From assembly GCF_020497125.1 (NCBI RefSeq), contig NC_059081.1, positions 58,486,768 through 58,550,767 on the forward strand: a stretch of 64,000 nt of DNA, given 5' to 3'. The notes under the pieces were generated by a model, which had not been told where the DNA came from, ran no database searches, and saw nothing but the letters and a program-made list of their open reading frames with translations. Position 1 is the first letter of the stretch; the number at the start of each line of letters is the position of its first letter. This document shows, in pieces, positions 1-10,329 of the stretch. Source of the DNA: Mauremys mutica. Lineage: Eukaryota; Chordata; Testudines; Geoemydidae. Both the position numbers and the translations under genes were made by a program.

Positions 1-985
1 TATATTACCTTTCCTTATTTGTGATAGACTTTTTGACATGAAAATCTCTCAAATATTTTTCTTACTATGGAAAGCTGAAATTAAACTAATTCTAAAATAC
101 TTTCAAACCAGACAGTTATTATCTGTATCTGTTTTATTTGATACCAAATTATATTTGGGAATTCTCAGTTTTTCCCAATGCTAACCATGAGGGTAGATTT
201 TTGGATATTATTGAATATGCCATATATATCAGGAAAATAGCCCAAAACGGAATGGTTAACCAAATAACTGAGGATGTGAATATATATATATATATAAGTC
301 ATGGTGTTCTATGAACTCTCTTTTTCAGTGTATTAGCATCATTTCATATTGGTGTTTGAGTCTTTTAGCTTATATAATATCTCCTGAGAGAAAGATAAGT
401 AACACATGCTAACTTTGACTTTTGGACACTCTTCATATCTAAGGCTTCAGTTGTGCTAAAATTTAATATCCTATCCAACAAAATATTTGGATCAACTGAT
501 AATATAAATTCTGATCAGATCTACAGATTCCTTCACCACTCCCAATTAACTCATCCCCTCTGATGGTAATGTGTGTTCATTGTTTTAGCTTAGTTCAGAC
601 ACTTGGCAAATAACTTTTATGGGATGGAGGTAAGTACATGAAATTTAAAAAACAAACCCTTTCTTGGTGGACTTTTACCCTGTCAGAAACTAGTCTCGTA
701 ATCATAAACTGGATTCTTATTCTGTTTCTGGCTGTGGTGCCTAAACCCAGTTAGAGCATAATTTAATTAACATTTCTCCAAGGCTTACAGAAGAGTAAGT
801 GGAGTATATAAAATACCACACTGCCATATCAAAACATGAAAACACATAGGAGATTTCAGTTATGAAAAAAAATTAATTTTGTTACTATAGGAGTGCTGAT
901 ATCATTAAAGGTGGTGTCAGTATTTCCATTATAAATGTTGGTGCCATTTGCAGGGGCCAGGTGAAATAACTATTATTCTCTATTA
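1..985. other. AT-rich DNA without recognised gene
   Basis: No convincing open frame, RNA gene or transposon was recognised. A short (TA)8 run lies at about 281-296. The composition (AT-rich, frequent stops in all frames) suits intergenic or intronic vertebrate DNA. Confidence 0.6.
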
Positions 986-1136
986 CAAGGATTAGCAACC
1001 TTTGGCACGCAGCCCGTCAGGGAAATCCGCTGACGTGCTGGGATGGTTTGTTTACCTGCAGCGTCCACAGGTTCGGCCAATTGCAGCTCCCACTGGCCGC
1101 GGTTTGCTGTTCTAGGCCAATGGGGGCTGCAGGAAG
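986..1136. mobile_element. hAT-type transposon, left-end fragment
   Basis: The start 'caaggattagcaaccttt' is a slightly mutated form of the common hAT end 'caggggtcggcaacc'. The following 'ggcacgcagcccgtcagg' and the GC-rich 'cactggccgcggtttgc' resemble a non-autonomous hAT family I know from turtles. The matching right end was not found, so only about 150 bp of the left side remain. Compare the hAT at 26705-27015, which starts in the same way but has a different interior. Confidence 0.55.
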
Positions 1137-1509
1137 TAACTTGGTCAACATCACATCAGAAGATTGGCAGAGTCAGGGATTAAGACTGAGCTTTCCTGTG
1201 TGGTAGTCACCAGCCTTAACCGCAAGACCGTCCTTTTTCTTCATTTACTCCCCTGCTGTGTTCTTTATACATGTTCCGACTTCTAGAACAAATTAGATGA
1301 GCATTCTGTGCATCAAATGAGTCAGGGGTCCAGTGGAAAAAACAGTATGTAACTATGTAGTTAAAAATGGTATCATTTTTTGTGTGCACAAGAAGCCAAA
1401 TTAATGCCGTACAGGCAACGCAATTTTTGGCATTTTCCAACTTTGGAGTACTTGACTTTGCAGCTGGCAAGTGCTAAGTGCTGTACTTAGAGGGAAAGTT
1501 TAACTTTAT

Positions 1510-1872
1510 TGTGACAAAGTGAGGCTGGATGGCTGCAAGAGGGTCCTGGAAGGCTGATATATTAGCCCTGGAATGTTAAAGGCCCTTTTTCCCACAAGCT
1601 GAGAAGGGATTACCTCAGGTCAATTAGGGACACCTGAATACAATTAAGGACTGCCTGTGGCCTTTAAAAACCCTTCCTCTGGGGTTTTGTGTTTATGAGA
1701 CGGTTTCCTTTTTTGTTTGGTTAAGGATCACCCCTTAGGCTGATCCTGGGGCCTACAAAGGAGCACAGAAGGGGGAAGGCAAACACTGCCCAGAGTGGAG
1801 ATGATTTACCCCCGGCCTGCCACCGCCAGAGGGGAAGCGCTAAGTCTGGCAAGACGAACGAGGTGCCTTGCA
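1510..1872 (+). mobile_element. possible solo LTR (low confidence)
   Basis: The segment starts TG and ends CA. It has a TATA-like 'cctttaaaaaccc' near 1661 and is more GC-rich than its flanks. In order it holds an upstream block, a TATA-like site and a GC-rich downstream block, which is the order expected in a retroviral or Gypsy LTR. No short target duplication is visible (tttat on the left, attag on the right) and no internal retroviral sequence adjoins it. It could equally be another kind of interspersed repeat. Confidence 0.25.
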
Positions 1873-2612
1873 ATTAGGGCATGTCTACACTTGAAACTTG
1901 GTGCAGGTTTGTGTATCTCTTTTATGTGATCCACAAGTGCTCTGTGAGCAGTGCATACACACAATTATCTTATAGGTAATATAGTTTTGCCTCACATCAT
2001 TGCTGCCATATAGCCCAGGGATGTTTCAAAAATATCACTTAGCATTCTGGTCAGACATCCCATGGTGCATTGGTCCACTGCTGTATTGTATGTATTCTGG
2101 GCATACTGCACATTGTGGGATTCCTTCTGGGAGGTAATGGGATTCTGGGTGTTGGGGTCAAACTAAATAATTCCCATGATTCCTCTCCTTTTATCCCATC
2201 ATCCATCTTGTTTTGCAAGCTATTTTCAAAGTGCTGTCCAAAAGCATGGAGGAAGCACTGAGTGTTATGATCCTCATGGTGGTGAATATAAACAGGGTTG
2301 CTGCGAGCATATCTACATTTAGGTTTGTGACTTCAAGACTAGGGAGATAATGGTCCCTGAGGACAAGCATGAAACTGAACAGATAGTTCTCCTTGATTGT
2401 TTCTGGTGGAGCACTGCTTTTGGACTCTGCCAACTAGCCTTGACCAGTGGGACAGGATAGTGCTGCAGACCTGAAATGACCAGGGTGCTGGCATAACCTA
2501 TGGATGTCAAAAGCCACTTTCCTATAAATCTGTTCAGAGCTCTTGCTGAAGCTGCAGCAGTGAAACACCTACTCGAGAGCTGCCATTGGTATGGAGAAGC
2601 ATGTGGCCATTA

Positions 2613-2800
2613 CACCTCTACCTCTCTATAACGCTGTCCTCGGGAGCCAAAAAATCTTACCATGTTATAGGCGAAACTGCGTTTTATCGAACTTGCTTTG
2701 ATCCACCGGAGCGCGCAGCCCCGGCCCCCTGGAGCACTGCTTTACTGCGTTATATCCGAATTCGTGTTATATCAGGTCACGTTATATCGAGGTAGAGGTG
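2613..2800 (+). mobile_element. mariner/Tc1-type MITE, copy 1
   Basis: The terminal inverted repeats are 'cacctctacctctctataac' and the reverse complement of 'gttatatcgaggtagaggtg'. A TA on both sides (2611-2612 and 2801-2802) is the target duplication of the Tc1/mariner superfamily. The element is 188 bp and does not encode a transposase. It splits the Harbinger transposase reading frame after the block 'GMEKHVAI'. The 69-aa open frame running through it is an accident. Confidence 0.85.
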
Positions 2801-3136
2801 TACTATCTGGAAACTCTTCATATCTAACTGCTGCTAGTCAGTAGCTAACCAGTTTGGTGTCAGTAGATCAACCACAGGGGCAACTGTGATGGAGGTGTGT
2901 GCTTCCATCAGGAAGGCGCTTCCTCCCTCCACCCTCCAGTCATAAGGCTGGGCAACGAACAGGAGATTATTAACAGGTTTGTACAGATGGGGTTTCTGAG
3001 TTGCATTGGATTCTTTTTTTAGGATTCACATGCCTATTCTTTGCCCCTCATCTGTGCTTTGGAGTTCATCAACAGAAAGGTATATTTCTCTATGGTATTG
3101 CAAGGTCTGTTTGGTCGTCATGGATGGTTCACAATA

Positions 3137-3311
3137 CACCTCTACCCCGATATAACACGAATTCGGATATAATGTGGTAAAGCAGTGCTCCGGGGGGGCG
3201 GGGCTGCACACTCTGGTGGATCAAAGCAAGTTTGATGTAATGTGGTTTCACCTATAACGTGGTAAGATTTTTTTTGACTTCCAAGGACAGCGTTATATCG
3301 AGGTAAAGGTG
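3137..3311 (-). mobile_element. mariner/Tc1-type MITE, copy 2, inverted
   Basis: This is the same family as 2613-2800 but in the opposite orientation. It begins 'cacctctaccccgatataac' and ends 'gcgttatatcgaggtaaagg', with TA at 3135-3136 and 3312-3313. The internal 'aaagcagtgctcc' is the reverse complement of 'ggagcactgcttt' in copy 1. At 175 bp it is slightly shortened. It interrupts the Harbinger transposase between the blocks 'GRHGWFT' and 'GKLHDIRVF'. Confidence 0.85.
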
Positions 3312-4204
3312 TATTAATATATAGGATGTTTTGGAAAGCTCCATGACATTAGGGTCTTTAGAAACTCTGGGTATTTTTTTTTCTCCACCGTGACAAATGG
3401 GACTCTTTCTCCAGTGGTGTTGATGGAAATTGATGACATTGCCATTTTTCCAATCTTTCTGGGGCACCCTGCTTACCCTCTGCTTACCTGGCTTATGATG
3501 CCTTTTACTAGGCAATTGGATGAGCAAGAGGAACTACCCTGAGTAGCTGCTGAATAACTGGAATGTGCATTTGGGAGACTGAAAGGTAGATATAGGCATC
3601 TGATGTTTAGGCTGGATGCTGATGAGAAATAACTGCTGCTTATGATAGCTACTTGTTGTGTTTTGCACAACTTTTGAAAGAACAAGGGGGAGAGCCTTGC
3701 AGATGGATGTGAGGAAGAGATTCGGAGACTTGCTGAACATTTTGAACAGACAGAAGATGCCTCTGTGACGTGCTACAACTATTCAGGGGCACAGTCAAGG
3801 ATGCCTTATGCTCCTACTCTGAAGCTATGGGCCACTTATGATCAGCGTGTGTACATTTGCTTACATCACGATTACTGCCCTTGAATTCATGCATATGAAC
3901 AATGGACAGAGCTTTCTTCATGACATACATAGGGGTTCTATTATACTTTGTGGTGATTTTAACATAGTGTATCTAAGGATTTTATTATAGGACATATGAA
4001 GGTGCACTGGAAGTAGCCATTTACATGAATTGTCCTAGATGCAGAATCATGACTACAGAGATATTTTAATAAAAAGTGTACCAATGGACTGTTTTAGTAA
4101 AAAAACAAAACAAAATATAATGTGTAAATAGAAAAGGAGGAAAAAGAACTACCCCTTCCCTCCCCCCTCTAAGTTTTAAAAAGGAGCATGCAAGTTTTTG
4201 AAGT

Positions 4205-4930
4205 GTGGCCACAGATGTGTACATGTAGGACACTCAAAACTGTTCTTGGAGTGCTGGATGCCAATGGAAAGATATCTCCCTTTATATGTAAGGGAGTTAA
4301 GGGGGTCTCCCACTGTCTACTGTCTTCTTTATTGTCCTGTGGCATAGAATGCTTAGAGAAGGATCTGTTTCTGGGCATTGTTGCAGTGAATTGTGTCCCC
4401 ACAAAAGTGGAAGTCTCAGAGGTTAGAGGGCTGTAGGGGATGTGAAGGCTGTGGCACCATCCTTACAGAGCTACCAGGATGGCTTCTATAACAGCTGTGC
4501 TTGTGAGGGCATGTCCTTTTTCTTTCTCCTCTTTGTGCTTCAGACACCCTTCCCTCCATGCCTCTGTCTTTTTTATGCCTCGCTTGGGATGTGCACAGGA
4601 GTTCTTTGAACATCTTCCACTTACATAGGTTGGACAGGTGTTCACTTAATACTAGCACCTCTGACCTTGGCCACCACAAGGTGTCAGCTGCTATTGGGGG
4701 TGGGGGGTGGGGAAGGACAACTGGTTATTGTGAAAATTGAGGTCTTTGTGCCAACAGTGATAAAATACTGCTTTCTCCTTGATTTTTTGGAATTCCATTT
4801 CATAGCCTCTTCCTATTCCTTGGTGATCTTGTAGAAGATGGTACGGTACTTTTATGTTCTTCCTCATTTCTGTACAATCCCTGGGCCTGTGATGGGGGAA
4901 GAGATAGAGATTGTTTTGCCAATGTGGGAA
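4205..4930 (-). pseudogene. possible Harbinger Myb/SANT-like partner protein, degenerate
   Basis: The - strand opposite the transposase gives short charged open pieces. One at 4463-4645 contains 'AWREGCLKHKEEKEKGHAL', and one further upstream contains 'GYEMEFQKIKEKAVFYHC'. They recall the C-terminal charged helix and the third helix of the trihelix/Myb-like proteins that accompany Harbinger transposases. The convergent position, tail to tail with the transposase, fits the family layout. The resemblance is weak and includes frameshifts. It may simply be non-coding interior of the element. Confidence 0.3.
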
Positions 4931-6371
4931 AAGGGTTAATTAATGCAAGATGGATTCTGGCCATCGGGAGTACGGACTATTTAAAGGCAGTGCAGCCGAG
5001 GAAGAATGGTAATTTTGTGTGTTTCTCTAGCTAATATGATGGGCTTGGAATGGGGCCTGCAGATGTAGGCTAGTAATTGCATGTGTACTTATTCAGGCGG
5101 TCCTTATTTTGGAGGGTGTTTACTGTGATGTGCGTCTCCAAAAGGCAGATGAGCACTCTCTTTAAAAAGCAATGGACAAACTGTGAAAACAAGCTGTTTG
5201 CCAGGATGATGCCTCCAGACTTATGCACGGGTAGAAGGAAGACAAACTCTATGGGCAGTGTCAGGAGAACTGCACTGCTGTGTAGTCTCAGTGCCAAATT
5301 AGACACTGGTTTAAGTTCTCTCTTTATTTTAACACCTGCAAAACAGTGTAAAGAGCACTACAAAATTAATAGACTTCTGCAGTTGCACAAAGGGAGCTGA
5401 TATTAAAGTGCCTTACAATAAATTTCTTTGAGGAAATGGTTCTGTACCATGCATGACTTTTCAGAGGTACCTCATTATACCTCATGTTGGGTTGTAACTT
5501 AAAATGATCTTATTAACCAATTTGGTGTCATCATCTTGGTGGAAAAACTGATTTTTGAGGGGTGGAAGGGAAGAAATTAGATGTGAGAGAGAGAGAGTAA
5601 TAAATACTGCAGGAGGGCACTGTGGGGTGTGACCCAGCAAGCTTAAGCGTAAGCTGTGGTTATGTGTTTTGTAATAAAAGTTTATAGATTTTGTACACTG
5701 TCTGGAGTGGATGCCATTTTGCGCAACAGGTGAGGGGGGATAAAGAGAGGTTAAAAGCCATGTAGGTGGAGAGAGCCTATACCAATAAGACATGGATTTA
5801 AAGGCCAGGAGTTGGAGAGAGCCTACACTAACACGGGATGGGTGCAACATGGCGGCACCCTGCTAATGTCCAGAACTAAGTTTTTATTTAGTTCAAATTC
5901 CCCCTTTCCCACTTACTGATGAGATCATGTAATCTTAGTGGAAGTGGTTCCTCCCTAGTTTAGGTGCCTGTCTGTGATCTGAGTGGTTCCTCTGGCTCTG
6001 CACCTGTCTCCAGCCTGTTTTGGTTTTATCTGAAATTGGGGATGTTGTATGTAATTTCAAAAGCAGCAATGAATAATATTGGAATATCCTTCATGATTGT
6101 GGAGGATGGCTCATCTTTGATCGTAGGTTGTCCAGAAGAAATAGTTTGGGAGGCAAACCCGTAGGTGACCATTGCAGAAATGAGGTCTATAAGGAAAACT
6201 TCAGTAGCTTGGATGTGTATTTAGGCCCTCAGTGGTTTTTTTTTGTTTTTTTTTCTTTTTACCCAGAAAAACATCATCAAACAGGTAAAGGGGGAACTAA
6301 ATGCAAACCCACTGGAGGAATGTATAGGCTTCCACCTCAATATCTAACAATTATTTCTTATAGAGTGCTTT
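4931..6371. other. no recognised gene
   Basis: No gene or certain repeat was seen. A 107-codon open frame at 5077-5400 (+) and a 122-codon one at 5482-5850 (-) resemble nothing I know. They have no splice-site or codon-use support. Two related pieces, 'ggtggagagagcctatacc' near 5766 and 'gttggagagagcctacact' near 5811, form a weak short direct repeat. Confidence 0.5.
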
Positions 6372-6470
6372 TTACCTAAGGATCTCAAGGTGTATTAGAA
6401 AGATAAAGTAGTAGTAATGTTCCCATTGTACAGATGGGGAAAGAGAACTTCTTCTAAACATTGTCAACTT
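6372..6470 (+). repeat. MIR-like ancient SINE core
   Basis: 'ggatctcaaggtgtattaga', then a gap, then 'cccattgtacagatgggg' and 'aaagagaac', follow the order of the conserved core of MIR-type tRNA-derived SINEs ('...cccattttacagatgggga...'). The copy is old and diverged and its ends cannot be fixed. Confidence 0.5.
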
Positions 6471-6989
6471 CTGAAGGTATTTGAGATGGTGGTACAAAAA
6501 TATACTTGTATCACCAGAGTTGTAACACATACAGACAGTGGACTTTCTTTTGTAGTTGTGCTACAATTTTTTTTGCGACTTTTGCCTCTTAAGTACATGA
6601 GTATAAAATGCTGGTACTGTACAAGACTAATAGGGACATGATTTGGTCCTAATCAGGACAGTAGTAGCCTCCATGGCTGCTCTGCCCTCTGTCTCTCCAG
6701 ATTTCTTGTCCACTGGAGTTTTAGATCTAAGCACCTTAACTCAAACCTCTCCCTGTGTACAAGAGCAGAGATCGATCCCCAGAGCAGAGGTATGGTATTC
6801 AGGGAAGTAAGGTCCTGCAGTATGGGCTTCCTGCATCCTGTTCCTTTCATCCCTTCTCTCACAGTGCCTGAATCATACTATGTAACTCCACCAGTTCCAT
6901 TAGTTTAGTTTCAGAGGTTTCTGCAGCCCTTACTTGGAGGAGAAGCACAGACTGTTAAGAGCAGAATTTAGCTTATGCCAGTAGGCCCT

Positions 6990-7470
6990 CCTTGTCTCCG
7001 TCATGAACCTGTCCGTCATGAACTTATTGAATTCTTTTTTGAATCCAGTTATACTTTTGGCCATCACAGCATTCCATGGCAATGAGTTCCACAGGTTTCA
7101 TTATGCATTGTGTGGAAAAGTATTTACTTCTGTTTGTAATAAACCTGTTGCCAATTAATTTAGTCAGGTGACCTCTGTTTTTTGGGTGTTTTTTGGAATG
7201 GAAAGAGTAAATAATACTTCTCTATTCACTTTTTCTGTGCTCATGATTTTATAGACCTCTATCATATCCCTCCTTAATCATCCCTTTTCTAAGAGTAACA
7301 GCCCTAATTTTCAGTCTCTCCTTGTATGGAAGCTGTTCCATACCCTTGATCATCTTTGTTGCCCTTTTCTGAACCTTTTCCAGTTTCACTCTCCCCTTTT
7401 TGAGGTGAGAGGACCAGAACTGGACACAGTATTCAATGTGTGGGTGCACTGTGTATTTATATAATTGTAT
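6990..7470 (-). mobile_element. CR1-clade LINE, 3' part of ORF2
   Basis: Reading the - strand gives HPHIEYCVQFWSSHLKKG and KLEKVQKRATKMIKGMEQLP (open at 7249-7449). This is the conserved C-terminal block of CR1-type ORF2 after the reverse-transcriptase domain. Frameshifts follow towards 6990, where the reading ends in the family's tail ('gaattcaataagttcatgac' on the - strand). The copy is 5' truncated, as usual for CR1, and differs from the subfamily at 19199-20640. It has no function. Confidence 0.8.
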
Positions 7471-8130
7471 CTGTAATTGTTATGTGGGTTTAATTGGATT
7501 GCACACACTCCTTAGTGTGGTTATGGCCAACTTTACCTCAATTTAAACCATGTGTAACATGCAATGATATTGAGGTGCTATGTTCCATTCTTCCGGTTAA
7601 CTGCTGTTTTTTTTTCCTTTCTGATTATAATGGCAAGAAATGTTGCTAATTGCAGATACTTGAGGTTTAAATATATTGCATTTCTTGAAAGAGAGAGGAG
7701 AACAGAGTCCTAACATAATTGAATAAGTGAAATTACAGATTGAAAAGACCTCTTAGATCATCTAATTTATCACCTTGCCTGGTCAGGATACTTGTGGAAC
7801 TCCCTGGTATCCAAATTATCATCAGGATGCCGTGGGACTTTACTGTCAAAATCCTATATTAAATAAATCAAGCTAGCTACAAGAAACGTGTGAGAGCTGT
7901 ACAAAAAACCATCATCACTTGGTCTTAGGCACTGGGCTACAGTTTGTTTGGTGTATGAAGATCATGACATGAGACTTATGATTTTAAGCTCAGTCCATGT
8001 GAGACAGCCATGAGAAATTCAGTAAAATTAAAAATGTTATTTTTTCCTAGTAGCATAGAAGAAGACCAGATGAAAATAGCAGTTTAGTCTGCTGTATTAC
8101 CAGTCATAAATTAAAATGATTTCTGAGAGA
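7471..8130. other. no recognised gene
   Basis: AT-rich sequence with frequent stops in all frames. No repeat family was recognised with confidence. Confidence 0.5.
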
Positions 8131-9426
8131 TACTCCTAGGGGAATTCTACGCTGCTGCATATGTGCATAATTAATGAGCCCTGCATATTTTTAATTTTTT
8201 GCACAGAAAAAAGGTTCTGCCCAAATCTTGCTGCAGTTCCACCCTTTGCCCACTAATGGGCGCTGTGACACAAGAACCGCAGCAGCTCCTAGCAGAAAAT
8301 AACTTCTGCAGTTCTGCCTTTGACCAATAGCGGGTGCTGTGGCAATAGAACAAAGCAGCAGCTCCCTGCCATCCAGGGGAGAGAGAGAGCCTGCTTCCTT
8401 CACAGCAGGCCAGGTCAGGAGATGGGCTCTGGGGGGAGACAGTGTGGGGTGCTGGGGAGGGGTCAGACAGGGGCTCGCAAGGGCTAGTGGGGGAGGATAG
8501 ACTGGGGCAGGAACTGAATTGGAGTGCAGGGGCAGGGCCACAGCGGGGAAGGAGGTGCAGGGCCACATGGTGATGAGGAGGGGGTACAGGTCCACATAGG
8601 GACAGGGGAGTGGCTGTGAGGGGGCACAGACATATGAGGAGGGGGTACAGGAACACAAGGGTAGGCGAGTAACTGGATGGGGGCACAGAGACACATGGGG
8701 AGGTGGGAGAGGGTACAGGGACAGGGGAGTGACTAGGTGACACAGAGACACATGGGACATGGGGAGGTAGACAGCCACATGGGGTGAGGGTGGTGGTACA
8801 GGGCCACATGGGGATGCGGGGGAGTGGGTGTCTGAGTGGGGGGTGGAGGGACACATATGGACAGGGAGTGTAAGGACACATGGAGGTGCAGAAACACATG
8901 GGGATGGGGCAAATGTACCTGACTGAATGGGAGAGGCTAGGGGTCAGCCAGGGTCTTCCTGGGGGCAGTGCCCTAACAATCCCCCCCCAAAAAACAAACA
9001 AAAAACCCCTGTTCCATATTTTCCCCACCCATACCAAACAACCCTCCAAGTTCACACCCAGGCTCCTTCCCAGCAATTTACTTCCCTCTCCCTCAGCTCC
9101 TCCGTTACCCCTGACTCCCACAAGCCTTTGCACAGTTTCTGAGGGGTGCAGGAAATACAGTTCTGTATTGTAGTTTAAATGAATTATTAATCAAAGTTCT
9201 GTATTAATGTGCCTAGTAAGGAATCTATTTGTCAAAAAACATTTCCTGAATCTTTTTTTATCTGTATTGTTGCAGACATACTTGCTGACATGTATTTTGA
9301 AATAAATGACCAAAAATAATTGAAACTGGTTTGATTATATTGTATTATTTTGACAAAAATATGCAGAATTTTAAAATACTGTGTGTAGAATTTTTAATTT
9401 TTTGGTGCAGAATTCCCCCAGGAGTA
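8131..9426 (-). mobile_element. non-autonomous DNA transposon with internal G-rich minisatellite (copy A)
   Basis: The ends are inverted repeats, 'tactcctaggggaattct' on the left and 'agaattcccccaggagta' on the right. The segment 9176-9420 is the reverse complement of 50740-51010 in copy B, so the two are one family in opposite orientations. The middle (about 8420-8900) is G-rich and repetitive with recurring 'acacatgggg' and 'ggtacaggg' units. It yields a 320-codon open frame (8171-9133, -) rich in Pro, Ser and Cys, which is not a gene. The flanks 'tgagagat' and 'agagggaa' match at 5 of 8 positions, which is compatible with an eroded hAT duplication but does not prove it. Confidence 0.75.
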
Positions 9427-10329
9427 GAGGGAAATGGCTGCTATTATCCTTTTTCTGCTTGTAAACAAGAACAACACTAGCGAGGCGGAAGAGTGCTGAC
9501 ATAGTTGAAAACTTTTTTGCTAATTTCCATCTGCTGCTGAGTGAATGAAACTCAAGACTCCAGACTAGTGGGAAGAATGAATCTTCTGATTGGGTACTAC
9601 ATAAAGAAGACCATTTTAGAGATAAGAATAACAAAACAACTCAATAAGCATTGAAGATACTGAACAATAATTTCTGGAGGAATATTGTGTTATGCCCAGT
9701 CTTTTTCTGGGTTCTTTGAGTAAATCTATATAGATAAACTTCGTTGTCAGCTTAATGATGCACAAGGTTCGTGTGTAAATACCACTTGAGACTTGAGCAC
9801 CAATATTTTTATTTATCCTGCTGTTTTCCCTGAAATGCAGATTTTAACTAATGTTGTTGAGGGTAGAGTAATCTGTGCAGAGCTGATGTGTTCTTTTACT
9901 TCCAAGTCCCCCATAAAAGTATTATATGTGTATGTAGTGTTGAATGGTTTTGATTCTTATTTTTTTCTCAGATTCTCAAATCTTTTAAAAAATGGTGGTA
10001 TAATGAAACATATTTAGCCACTCCCCAAAGAAACAAACAAAGGTTTTGCTTATCTGGAATATCTGTCTGGGACTCTGTTACCATAGTATCTGAGTGCCTC
10101 ACAATCTTTAATGTATTTACTAGTAGCTGAAAGCCTGTGCTGTCACAGGGGTGTAATTAGTACAGTCATACATGTAAAAAAGCTGAAAAATTTAATGGAA
10201 ATTAAAAATTGGATAGAAACAGACCTCGAATCCCTTGAACCTGGTGATACTCTGAACAAAAAGAGCTCTCAACCTTTCTTGTAGCTATTGGCATTGCTTC
10301 ATACTTACTCAACAGAGTTCCATGAGAGG
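9427..10329. other. no recognised gene
   Basis: AT-rich, with no credible coding or RNA gene. Short open frames at 9371-9634 (-) and 9793-10017 (+) have no recognisable similarity. Confidence 0.5.

Larger units (their letters stand above)
2290..3880 (+). pseudogene. PIF/Harbinger transposase pseudogene (DDE nuclease), multiply frameshifted
   Basis: Conceptual translation in changing frames recovers the family signature blocks in the right order. DQWDRIVLQT lies near 2442-2471. MSKATFL, then a stop, then ICSEL lies from 2504. SVANQFGVSRST lies from 2838. D-S-H, the expected 'DGTH' block with the first catalytic Asp, is at 3023-3031, followed by EFINRK and FSMVLQGLFGRHGWFT to about 3132. GKLHDIRVFRNSG lies at 3324-3374, HPAYPLLTWLM from 3465, and CVLHN at 3657-3671, followed by an acidic tail. 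In the family these blocks form the helix-turn-helix-like N-terminal part and the DDE nuclease that cuts and inserts the element. Here there are several in-frame stops and frameshifts, two MITE insertions inside the coding sequence, and His replacing Asp in the 'GDPAYPL' block. It is certainly non-functional. The block order makes the assignment strong although no single open frame exceeds about 30 codons. Confidence 0.8.
1877..4930 (+). mobile_element. degenerate PIF/Harbinger DNA transposon
   Basis: The left end 'gggcatgtctacact' follows a TTA at 1874-1876, as expected for the 3-bp TWA target site of PIF/Harbinger elements. It encloses a recognisable but broken transposase on the + strand (2290-3880). 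A possible partner protein lies on the - strand at about 4205-4930. This would be the two-gene plan of Harbinger elements: a DDE transposase and a Myb/SANT-like DNA-binding protein. A polyadenylation signal 'aataaa' lies at 4068-4073, just after the transposase region. Two mariner-type MITEs are inserted (2613-2800 and 3137-3311). No right inverted repeat with target duplication was found, so the end at 4930 marks only where similarity fades. The element is long dead. Confidence 0.7.

Noticed and set aside
5077..5850. Open frames of 107 (+) and 122 (-) codons as host exons
   Set aside because: No recognisable domain, no paired splice signals, and lengths within chance expectation for this composition.
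8171..9133. 320-codon open frame on the - strand (and overlapping 221- and 70-codon frames)
   Set aside because: It lies in the G-rich minisatellite interior of a DNA transposon. The product is a monotonous Pro/Ser/Cys/Thr sequence in several overlapping frames, and copy B at 50735-51670 does not conserve it.
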